Positions 1-5,640 of a stretch of DNA of 10,264 bases are shown piece after piece (positions within the stretch are counted from its first letter, which is position 1; every line of letters begins with the position of its first letter). Origin of the DNA: Hyphomicrobiaceae bacterium UBA2767 (GTDB taxonomy: Bacteria > Pseudomonadota > Alphaproteobacteria > Rhizobiales > Methyloligellaceae); NCBI GenBank assembly GCA_002352635.1, contig DEIT01000199.1:1-10264 (forward strand). The letters are read 5' to 3'. The translations under genes were made by a program, and so were the position numbers. Below the pieces are notes generated by a model, which was given only the letters and a program-made list of their open reading frames with translations, did not search any database and had not been told where the DNA came from.

Positions 1-309
1 CTGGATCGTACCAAGCTTCGGAATCTCCAGAGGCGTTTGCGGCACGAACAGGGTCACATAGGCCATCACGCATAAATCCGGCTCAAGCGACTTCAACTGG
101 TCCCACACTTCTTCCTTTTTCCAGGATGCCGGCTGATGAACATCAAACCCCTTTTCACGGGCAAAGGCCTTTAACGGATCCTCGGGACGACCTTCCTTGT
201 CCGGTGCGCAATAGACACCTACGACTTCTTCGCCGCGCTCCAGAAGCGCTTCCAGAACCGCCTTTCCAAAGGCTTCCTGACCGTGAACTACTATTCGCAT
301 GGCGCTCAT
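1..309 (-). CDS. Formyltransferase-family protein (10-formyl-THF hydrolase domain-like), N-terminal part, cut by window edge
   Basis: Only the first 103 codons lie in the window; the gene continues beyond base 1. It opens with a Rossmann-like strand and glycine (MRIVVHGQEAFGKAVLEALL) followed by GVYCAPDKEGRPEDPLKAFA. The VPDK/APDK-x-G-x-x-DPL pattern is characteristic of the hydrolase domain of 10-formyl-tetrahydrofolate dehydrogenase (ALDH1L), more than of methionyl-tRNA formyltransferase, which usually begins with MGTPEFA. The visible end, FVPQTPLEIPKLGTIQ, stops just before the expected HPSLLPxxRG folate-binding loop, so the catalytic Asn/His/Asp cannot be checked. Family members bind 10-formyl-THF in the cytoplasm and transfer or hydrolyse the formyl group. 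Start: the first ATG is at 309 and a second, at 300, matches the usual family start. An AAGAGGG Shine-Dalgarno-like run lies 3 nt from the first and 12 nt from the second, so the choice is open. It follows the TPP-enzyme genes on the same strand after 131 nt. A full-length ALDH fusion or an adenylation fusion cannot be excluded. Confidence 0.8.
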   Translation of the reverse strand, partial: MSAMRIVVHGQEAFGKAVLEALLERGEEVVGVYCAPDKEGRPEDPLKAFAREKGFDVHQPASWKKEEVWDQLKSLEPDLCVMAYVTLFVPQTPLEIPKLGTIQ

Positions 310-339
310 ATCCCTCTTTGGTGCGTTTTCTGCTCGGTA

Positions 340-356
340 TCTGGTATACCACCAGA
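340..356. promoter_or_regulatory. Nested palindrome, candidate operator upstream of the formyltransferase gene
   Basis: Bases 342-351 form a perfect 10-bp palindrome, TGGTATACCA. It is nested in TCTGGT-N5-ACCAGA (340-356), and a further GGTAT-N5-ATACC repeat covers 336-350. It lies about 30 bp upstream of the formyltransferase start. TGGTATACCA is the core of known operators of FadR-subfamily (FCD-domain) GntR repressors such as UxuR/ExuR. That this site is such an operator is inference; no GntR gene is in the window. Confidence 0.4.
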
Positions 357-440
357 AGTTGACGGCAATCTAGGCGTAGCGTGCGCGCTGAGCAAGACGG
401 TGAAAGCGGAAAAGTCTTTGTGGGCGACGCGAGTGCGTTG

Positions 441-1022
441 TCACGCGTTTGTTGCACCCAGGACAGCAGCACGGAAGGTGCGCACGATACCGGGGCCATC
501 CATTGTCGGATAAACCGGCTTGTCGGCACTCGGGCCAACCTTCGCCACTGCAAGTACCGGCCCCTCCTCCTCCAGCAAAAACTCCGCAAGGCGGGCGACT
601 TCGTTGCCGTTGTTGACCGTCATCGTTTTCTGGATACCGGACCCAAGTGCAATTTGCGCGATATCCACACAAGTCGCGGACAACCCTGTCTGCGCACCCG
701 TCTCTTCAAACATTTCGTTATCAACAACAAGAATACTTAGATTCTTCGGAGCCTGGGCCGCGACCACCGACAGCGAACCGATGCCCATCATCATTTCCCC
801 GTCACCGGTCACAACCAGCACACGACGGTCGGGTTGAGCAATGGCGAGCCCCAAGCCGGTTGGGACGGTCAACCCCATCGCGTTCCACATATAGGCGTTT
901 TCGTCCCGTGAGGAGACTGCGAAAAGATCATAGTTCGCCGTGCCAAGACCCGGAACAATCAGCGCGTTTCCCCGGTTTTCAAGGATCTGAGCCAGCACCT
1001 CGCGTCGGTTGAGCATTTCCAT
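441..1022 (-). CDS. Thiamine diphosphate enzyme, beta (PP-domain) subunit; sulfopyruvate/phosphonopyruvate decarboxylase-like
   Basis: This 193-residue protein is a stand-alone C-terminal TPP-binding domain. The ThDP/Mg2+ motif is visible as VTGDGEMMMG (GDG at residues 73-75) followed about 26 residues later by VVDNEMFEETG (Asp101-Asn102). The earlier NAMGLTVPTGLGLA segment (47-60) is the usual loop ahead of it in decarboxylases. Length and layout match ComE, the beta subunit of sulfopyruvate decarboxylase, and the C-terminal half of phosphonopyruvate decarboxylase; these decarboxylate 3-substituted pyruvates to aldehydes in the cytoplasm. The partner alpha subunit ends 11 nt upstream, so the two should be co-translated and form one active site at the subunit interface. 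ATG at 1022 has GGA 7 nt upstream; ATG at 1016 is an alternative. No phosphonate (pepM), sulfoacetaldehyde (xsc) or sulfolactate gene is visible, so I assign no exact substrate. Confidence 0.88.
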   Translation of the reverse strand: MEMLNRREVLAQILENRGNALIVPGLGTANYDLFAVSSRDENAYMWNAMGLTVPTGLGLAIAQPDRRVLVVTGDGEMMMGIGSLSVVAAQAPKNLSILVVDNEMFEETGAQTGLSATCVDIAQIALGSGIQKTMTVNNGNEVARLAEFLLEEEGPVLAVAKVGPSADKPVYPTMDGPGIVRTFRAAVLGATNA

Positions 1023-1033
1023 GAGCCTGTCCG

Positions 1034-1558
1034 TTATTTGCCAAATGTTTTGGAGCCGATAACCTGCTGGGCAATGAGAACGGCTACGGCCTTGCCCTCG
1101 CCGAAGGCCATATCCACCGCTTGCCTGAAATATGAAGCGACTTCCTTGTTGTCCGTCGCCTCCAGACAGGTAACACCCATGGCCTCAAAGACGCTCGCAA
1201 CCGCCCTGCCCATAGGAAACTGTGCCGGATTGCCTTCACCCTCTTGCCCGCGCATGGTCACCAGCATCAGGCACGGACTTTCGGCAAATGCCGGCAGGGC
1301 CAACCCGTTGATGATGTTGCCCGTCCCGCTCGACTGCAGGCATAAAAGGGAGCGTGTCCCGCCGAGCCAGGCGCCATAACCAATACCAACGCCCTCCTCC
1401 TCGGTTGAAAGTGTAACAACACGAACATCAGGATCCTTGCTGCACATGTTGAGCAGCCGGGTCAGTCCGGCATCGGGAACCGTGGTAATCAGGGATATTC
1501 CGGCCTCCTTGATGAGCCCGAAAACCTCGCCAGACCAGCCGTCATCAGTATCAGACAT
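1034..1558 (-). CDS. Thiamine diphosphate enzyme, alpha (Pyr-domain) subunit; sulfopyruvate/phosphonopyruvate decarboxylase-like
   Basis: This 174-residue protein is a stand-alone N-terminal TPP (Pyr) domain. Visible family marks are TTVPDAGLTRLL (25-36), LSTEEEGVGIGYGAWLGG (50-67, carrying the Glu, probably Glu53, that activates the aminopyrimidine of ThDP), LQSSGTGNIINGL (74-86) and MRGQEGEGNPAQFPMG (102-117). The same order of segments is known in ComD, the sulfopyruvate decarboxylase alpha subunit. It needs the beta subunit encoded 11 nt downstream for the diphosphate-binding half. The frame is open up to 1630, but the residues before MSDTDD at 1558 do not look like the family. A promoter-like element at 1584-1610 would put transcription start near 1577, also favouring 1558. 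An upstream GAGAAAG is a weak, distant ribosome site. Decarboxylation of a 2-oxo acid is family knowledge; the substrate here is unknown. Confidence 0.88.
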   Translation of the reverse strand: MSDTDDGWSGEVFGLIKEAGISLITTVPDAGLTRLLNMCSKDPDVRVVTLSTEEEGVGIGYGAWLGGTRSLLCLQSSGTGNIINGLALPAFAESPCLMLVTMRGQEGEGNPAQFPMGRAVASVFEAMGVTCLEATDNKEVASYFRQAVDMAFGEGKAVAVLIAQQVIGSKTFGK

Positions 1559-1583
1559 CGGCGATCGCTTTCTCATTGAGTGA

Positions 1584-1610
1584 AATTTATGCGAACCCCA
1601 GCTTATCCAA
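1584..1610 (-). promoter_or_regulatory. Promoter-like element upstream of the TPP-enzyme alpha gene
   Basis: Read on the minus strand, TTGGATAAG (1610-1602) is followed after 12 nt by TAAATTTCA (1589-1581). Taken as -35 TTGGAT and -10 TAAATT, the spacer is 15 nt, shorter than the usual 16-18. The same layout occurs ahead of the divergent dipeptidase gene at 2075-2101, which makes it more credible as a shared control element. Promoter function is inferred. Confidence 0.35.
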
Positions 1611-1662
1611 GTCGGTAGCGCGCGCAACACCTACTGGTCTAGCGTAACTTCCTCGGACAATC

Positions 1663-1944
1663 CTAGGGTGAATGGAAGAACTTTGCGAACAACGCCTTAC
1701 TGGGTATGTAGCCCATGATCGAAAATCGGATTTTGGGCAACTTCCTGTACCGCCAGCGAGCGAGCTCAAGCTGGCCGCGCAACGTAATTGCCACCTCTCC
1801 GAAGTTGTTTTTTTCGACATAGCCGGAATCGAGCAATCTACTGATCCGGTTTCTTGTTGTTGGACTGGGCGTCTCGCTGCCGCGATTAAGACGCGTCAGA
1901 ATTTTACAATCGGTCCTGTCCAGACCCGCTACTGGACTCGACAC
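1663..1944 (-). CDS. Small winged-helix-like DNA-binding protein, GTG start
   Basis: The 93-residue product has the shape of a minimal winged helix: LDRTDCKILTRLNRG (8-22) as a first helix, SPTTRNRISRLLDSGYVEK (27-45) as helix-turn-helix with recognition helix, then NNFGEVAITLRGQLELARWRYRKLPK (46-71) as the wing and closing helix. The 'LLxxGYVE...ITxxGxxxL' ending is typical of MarR/ArsR-like folds. I do not recognise a named family. The start is GTG at 1944, with AGGGGG 5 nt upstream; an in-frame stop three codons before it rules out a longer protein. A perfect TAAGGAGG lies too far upstream (1977-1970) to serve it. The gene sits 104 nt upstream of the TPP-enzyme alpha gene on the same strand, so local regulation of that cluster or of the divergent dipeptidase gene is a reasonable inference. 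The C-terminal tail (72-93) is unassigned. Confidence 0.6.
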   Translation of the reverse strand: MSSPVAGLDRTDCKILTRLNRGSETPSPTTRNRISRLLDSGYVEKNNFGEVAITLRGQLELARWRYRKLPKIRFSIMGYIPSKALFAKFFHSP

Positions 1945-1994
1945 ACTATCCCCCTGCTGACTTGATAAACCTCCTTAGACTCTACGCATTACTG

Positions 1995-2010
1995 ACACTG
2001 AAGAGAGTGT
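1995..2010. promoter_or_regulatory. Short inverted repeat in the divergent intergenic region
   Basis: ACACT (1995-1999) and AGTGT (2006-2010) form a 5-bp dyad separated by GAAGAG. It lies between the winged-helix gene and the dipeptidase gene, where an operator for the small regulator would be expected. Arms this short can occur by chance. Confidence 0.2.
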
Positions 2011-2074
2011 AGCACCCGAATGGGTTTGCTCAAGGCGAGCGCAGCTTCACGCATTACAAATCTGGGGAAAAGTA

Positions 2075-2101
2075 TTGGATAAGTCCGATCCGGCGTAGAA
2101 T
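2075..2101 (+). promoter_or_regulatory. Promoter-like element upstream of the M20 dipeptidase gene
   Basis: TTGGATAAG (2075-2083), 12 nt, then TAGAATTTT (2096-2104) gives -35 TTGGAT and -10 TAGAAT with a 15-nt spacer. It matches the element on the other strand at 1610-1584. The predicted start near 2108 would leave a 5' leader of about 75 nt. Promoter function is inferred. Confidence 0.35.
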
Positions 2102-2182
2102 TTTGCACGACCATGAACGCAGCAGACCTGAAGGTGACACAGGCGACGGCAAGAAGACGCAAAACGAATCAGGATGACAGCC

Positions 2183-3580
2183 ATGAGTGAAAAGTTGGAT
2201 TCGGTCCTCGAGACCCTCAAACAGGACCAGGAAGCATCACAAGAGCGCCTTTTCGAGATCATCAGGATCCCGAGCATATCGACTGACCCGGCCTATGATG
2301 GCGCATGCAACCAAGCTGCGGAATGGTGTGCAAACACCCTGACCGAAATAGGTTTCGAGGCATCGGTACGGCCCACGACAGGCAAACCTATGGTCGTCGG
2401 ACATTACCGGTCCTCAAACGGGAGTTCGGGTCCAAATGTTCTTTTTTATGGTCACTATGATGTGCAGCCGGCGGACCCGCTTGATGAATGGGACACGCCA
2501 CCCTTCGAACCACAGCTGAAAGATCATCCCGACTACGGGTCGGTCATCACCGGGCGCGGCGCCTCGGACGACAAGGGCCAGTTCATGACGTTTCTGGAGG
2601 CCTGCCGGGCATGGCATTCCGCGTCCGGCGAGTTGCCCGTTTCCGTCACAGTGCTGATCGAAGGTGAAGAGGAATCGGGCAGCCCGAGCATTGCCCCATT
2701 TTTCGAGGCGAACAGGGAAGAGTTGACGAAAGACTTCGCGCTTGTTTGTGACACCGGCCAATGGGACGCGGATACGCCTGCAATCACAACAATGCTGCGG
2801 GGCCTTTGCTCCAGCGAAGTAGTGATCACCGGTCCGTCCCGCGATCTGCATTCCGGTATGTATGGCGGTGCGGCACACAATCCTATCCGGGTGTTGGCCC
2901 GCCTTCTTGGCGATTTGCATGATGACGACGGGGCAGTACAAATTCCGGGTTTCTATGATGACGTCCACCAACTGAGCACGGAACAACGTGAACAATGGAA
3001 TGCACTTGCGTTCGACACTGAGAGGTTCCTTGGACAAGTTGGGCTGGAGACACTGGCAGGTGAGACGGGCCATGGCACACTGGAACAGGTGTGGTCCCGC
3101 CCCACCGCCGAGATCAATGGCATCATCGGCGGCTACACCGGCCCCGGCACCAAGACCGTAATCCCGTCGAAGGCCTCCGCCAAACTCACCTTCCGCATCG
3201 TGCCCGACCAGGACCCGGACAAGGTCGTCGCCGGTTTCAAGGAGTTTGTAATGAGCCGGCTGCCCGATGACTGCACCGCAGAGTTTCTGGGCGAGCGTGG
3301 ATCAGCAGCGGTCGGCTTTGATGTTTCCGGCCCGGCATTCCAAGCGGCAGCCGCCGCACTCGAAGACGAGTGGGGCAAGCAGCCCGTGTTTATGGGGTGC
3401 GGCGGTTCAATTCCCATTGTGGAATCCTTCAAGTCTCAGCTTTGCATGGATTCGCTTCTTGTTGGCTTTGCACTTGACGACAACCAAGTTCATTCACCCA
3501 ACGAGAAATACAATCTCACCAGCTACCAGAAAGGCGCCCGAAGCTGGGCTCGCATTCTGGAAAAACTGGGCAGCATGTAA
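2183..3580 (+). CDS. M20-family zinc metallopeptidase (CNDP-type dipeptidase)
   Basis: The 465-residue protein is a complete M20 peptidase of the carnosine dipeptidase-like group, cytosolic with no signal peptide, expected to cleave dipeptides or related amides with two metal ions. The co-catalytic metal site can be read in order: GHYDVQP with His91 and Asp93, GASDDKGQ with bridging Asp129, EGEEESGS with general base Glu163 and ligand Glu164, CDTGQW with Asp190, and NQVHSPNEK with His437. The lid/dimerisation domain carries DLHSGMYGG with His223 and the GGYTGPGTKTVIPSKA segment. The start at 2183 (MSEKLDSV) has AGGA 8 nt upstream; the ATG at 2174 overlaps that site and is less likely. The preceding 238 bp hold a promoter-like element. 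The GST gene begins 74 nt downstream with no terminator visible between, so co-transcription is possible. The natural substrate is not evident. Confidence 0.93.
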   Translation: MSEKLDSVLETLKQDQEASQERLFEIIRIPSISTDPAYDGACNQAAEWCANTLTEIGFEASVRPTTGKPMVVGHYRSSNGSSGPNVLFYGHYDVQPADPLDEWDTPPFEPQLKDHPDYGSVITGRGASDDKGQFMTFLEACRAWHSASGELPVSVTVLIEGEEESGSPSIAPFFEANREELTKDFALVCDTGQWDADTPAITTMLRGLCSSEVVITGPSRDLHSGMYGGAAHNPIRVLARLLGDLHDDDGAVQIPGFYDDVHQLSTEQREQWNALAFDTERFLGQVGLETLAGETGHGTLEQVWSRPTAEINGIIGGYTGPGTKTVIPSKASAKLTFRIVPDQDPDKVVAGFKEFVMSRLPDDCTAEFLGERGSAAVGFDVSGPAFQAAAAALEDEWGKQPVFMGCGGSIPIVESFKSQLCMDSLLVGFALDDNQVHSPNEKYNLTSYQKGARSWARILEKLGSM

Positions 3581-3654
3581 TCTGCGCACTTGCCAGCCAT
3601 CCCAGTGTCGCTAATCTCGCCCGCCGGCAACCCCGCCATCATAAGGAACGCCCA

Positions 3655-4257
3655 ATGATCCTTCGCTCTTCACCCTCATCACCCTTCGGCCGCAAATGCA
3701 AAATATCTGCCTCGCTTCTCGGCCTGGTGGAAAAGATCGAAATAACCCGGACCAACACCACTGATCCGGACGATCCAATCGCTAAGGAAAACCCACTGGC
3801 TAAAATTCCGGCGCTGATCCTCGATGATGGATCGATCATCTATGACAGCCGCGTGATCTGTGAATACTTCGACAATCTCGCTGGTGGCGGCAAACTGTTC
3901 CCGGGCGGTGACGCCCGCTGGAAGGCACTTACTCTTCAGGCACTGTCTGATGGAATTCTCGATGCCGGTATTCTGCGGGTATATGAAAATCGGTTCCGGC
4001 CCGAGGAAAAGCGTCACCCGGAATGGGTTGCACGTCAAAAAGGCAAGATCGACCGTGCCCTAGCCTATCTCGAAGCTAATACGCCCGAGGCCGGTTCCGC
4101 GCCGACCATAGGCGATGTGACACTTGCATGTGCGCTCGGTTATCTCGACTTCCGTTTCGAAGGCGAATGGCGGGGCGGTAATCCCAACCTCGTCGCATGG
4201 CTCGACAGATTTGCTGATGCGGTGCCGGCCTTTGGGGCAACCATACCCAGTGACTAG
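3655..4257 (+). CDS. Glutathione S-transferase, YibF-like
   Basis: The 200-residue protein has the full two-domain GST layout. The thioredoxin-like N-domain begins MILRSSPSSPFGRKCK, with Ser8/Ser9 where serine-type GSTs place the thiol-activating residue. It continues with NPLAKIPALILDDG (cis-Pro52) and DSRVICEYFD (Asp64-Ser65, glutathione gamma-glutamyl contact). The helical C-domain holds ALSDGILDAGILRVYENRF (96-114) and TIGDVTLACALGYLDFRF (151-168), whose Thr-x-x-Asp N-capping box is a GST hallmark. The ALxDGIxDAG and GYLxFR segments are those of E. coli YibF, a GST of unclear physiological substrate. The start has AAGGA 7 nt upstream (3643-3647). The 3' end overlaps the probable GTG start of the RNase T2 gene by 8 nt. 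Glutathione conjugation or reductase activity is inferred from the fold. Confidence 0.93.
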   Translation: MILRSSPSSPFGRKCKISASLLGLVEKIEITRTNTTDPDDPIAKENPLAKIPALILDDGSIIYDSRVICEYFDNLAGGGKLFPGGDARWKALTLQALSDGILDAGILRVYENRFRPEEKRHPEWVARQKGKIDRALAYLEANTPEAGSAPTIGDVTLACALGYLDFRFEGEWRGGNPNLVAWLDRFADAVPAFGATIPSD

Positions 4258-4972
4258 GCACACCACATTCACTGGCGAATCCAGATTGCTGAGGCTGATG
4301 GCATTGTGCGCCGCCTTTTTGGCGGCGACGATGCCATGGCCTTCACACGCGGGCGGCGAGCCGGGCAAGTTTGACTATTATGTCCTCGCGTTGTCCTGGT
4401 CTCCGACATATTGCGAGAGCGAGGGCCGCAAGCGGCGTGATCCTCAATGCAAAGCACCGCGTCCTTATGCCTTCGTACTGCACGGACTGTGGCCCCAATA
4501 CGAAAAGGGGTGGCCCGAACATTGCAATATTGGCCGCAAGCCTTGGGTCCCGCGTGTCCTGATCGATTCCATGCTGGACATCATGCCGAGCCCTCGTCTG
4601 GTGATCCAGCAGTACCGCAAACACGGGACCTGTTCCGGACTTTCACCTGAAGCCTTCTACAGCCTCTCACGCAAATTCCACGACACGATCCAGATCCCGG
4701 CGCGTTACCTCAGTCCCCGCAAACCGGTCATCGTATCTCCCAAGGAAATCGAAGACGATTTTCTCAAGACGAACCTCGCCCTTCAGCCCGACATGATTTC
4801 GGTGAGCTGCGGACGTGGAAAGCGCCTTCGCGAGGTACGGATCTGCTTTACCAAGGCGGGAATTCTCACGCCCTGTGGCGAGAATGAGAATCAGGCGCGG
4901 CTGTGCAAACTGGACGAGATCATCATGCCGCCGATACGAGGCGGAAGCCCACACCAAAAAGCACCCCGATAG
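4250..4972 (+). CDS. Secreted ribonuclease T2 family protein
   Basis: The product (240 residues from this start) is an RNase T2 enzyme that cleaves RNA through 2',3'-cyclic phosphates, probably in the periplasm or outside. A signal peptide is visible: RLLRLMALCAAFLAATMPWPSHA, with cleavage likely after SHA. The mature part starts FDYYVLALSWSPTYC, the usual bacterial T2 opening. Active-site segment CAS I is FVLHGLWPQY (His78). CAS II is QQYRKHGTC (Lys124, His125), but the consensus His-Glu before it reads Gln120-Gln121. Six or more cysteines could form the family disulfides. The start is uncertain: GTG at 4250 overlaps the GST stop and gives a basic n-region, allowing translational coupling. 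ATG at 4298 has GAGG 3 nt upstream but would leave no positive charge before the hydrophobic core. ATG at 4217 is also in frame. A hairpin follows the stop. Confidence 0.9.
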   Translation: MTRHTTFTGESRLLRLMALCAAFLAATMPWPSHAGGEPGKFDYYVLALSWSPTYCESEGRKRRDPQCKAPRPYAFVLHGLWPQYEKGWPEHCNIGRKPWVPRVLIDSMLDIMPSPRLVIQQYRKHGTCSGLSPEAFYSLSRKFHDTIQIPARYLSPRKPVIVSPKEIEDDFLKTNLALQPDMISVSCGRGKRLREVRICFTKAGILTPCGENENQARLCKLDEIIMPPIRGGSPHQKAPR

Positions 4973-4976
4973 GATA

Positions 4977-5018
4977 GAGAGAATATGCCGGACCATCAGG
5001 CAACTTCTCTCATTTCTT
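4977..5018 (+). terminator. Probable transcription terminator after the RNase T2 gene
   Basis: GAGAGAA (4977-4983) pairs perfectly with TTCTCTC (5005-5011). Inside, TGCC (4986-4989) pairs with GGCA (4999-5002) across a 2x2 internal loop, with a 9-nt apical loop. The stem begins 4 nt after the stop and is followed by ATTTCTT, a modest T-rich tail. An intrinsic terminator or a 3'-end stabilising hairpin are both possible. Confidence 0.45.
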
Positions 5019-5085
5019 GTCAGAACACGATCTGTGCCCCATGAATGGCGAATTCCAACGCCTGCGCTGTCCCAAGGAGCCCGGC

Positions 5086-5640
5086 ATGATCGTTTTTTCG
5101 CGCACGACCGCCATGACGGCCGCCATTCTTGTCATTTCCGCTATTCATATGAATGCATCTGCACAGGATTCCGACAAACTTCCAAAAACAGTTGAAACGG
5201 CAATCGGCGCTGACAAGGACTGCCAGGACTACAATGCTGTCCATCTCAGGAAAGCTCGGGTCAGCGCCAGGCTTGGAGAGACCCAAACGCTTTTCCTGCT
5301 CCCCTGTTTTACCGGTGCCTACAATGTTGTCTATCGGGTCTATGTATTCGATACGCGCTACCCGCGGGAATTAAGGCCAAGTCTGTTTGCCAGCTATTCA
5401 GACGAAATGGGGTGGAGCGGAACGGATAGCCTCATTAACGCCGACTACGACGAAAAAACGAAAACGCTGACGGCTTTTGAGAAGGGCCGTGGGCTTGGCG
5501 ACTGCGGCAGTATTCCAACCTATCAATGGGCGGAGTATGGCTGGCGGATGACCGAGTATCGATACTGGGGCAAGTGCGACGGGACACGTATGCCCGAGAA
5601 ATGGCCGGTCATTTACCGCTTCAAGAAACCGAAAGACTAA
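5086..5640 (+). CDS. Exported DUF1176-domain protein
   Basis: The 184-residue product has a signal peptide (MIVFSRTTAMTAAILVISAIHMNASAQ, cleavage likely after ASA at residue 26), so it should act in the periplasm or outside. The mature part matches DUF1176: TLFLLPCFTGAYNVVYRVYVF (68-88), a YDEKTKTLTAFEKGRGLGDCGS stretch (121-142) and YQWAEYGWRMTEYRYWGKCDG (146-166). The GRGLGDCGS ... W ... CxG ending is the signature of the family, whose function is unknown. Cys46, Cys74, Cys140 and Cys164 could make two disulfides. The start has AAGGAG 6 nt upstream (5074-5079), which decides it over the in-frame ATGs at 5017 and 5041. The gene follows RNase T2 after 113 nt and a hairpin; two exported proteins side by side hint at a shared envelope role, but this is only context. 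Confidence 0.88.
   Translation: MIVFSRTTAMTAAILVISAIHMNASAQDSDKLPKTVETAIGADKDCQDYNAVHLRKARVSARLGETQTLFLLPCFTGAYNVVYRVYVFDTRYPRELRPSLFASYSDEMGWSGTDSLINADYDEKTKTLTAFEKGRGLGDCGSIPTYQWAEYGWRMTEYRYWGKCDGTRMPEKWPVIYRFKKPKD

Noticed and set aside
155..672. Two overlapping minus-strand frames (155-589 and 370-672)
   Set aside because: They run through the formyltransferase and beta-subunit genes in other frames and are Arg/Ser/Pro-rich, typical of shadow frames.
2414..3073. 219-codon open frame on the minus strand
   Set aside because: It is antisense to the M20 peptidase, whose metal-binding motifs are all intact, and the product resembles nothing known.
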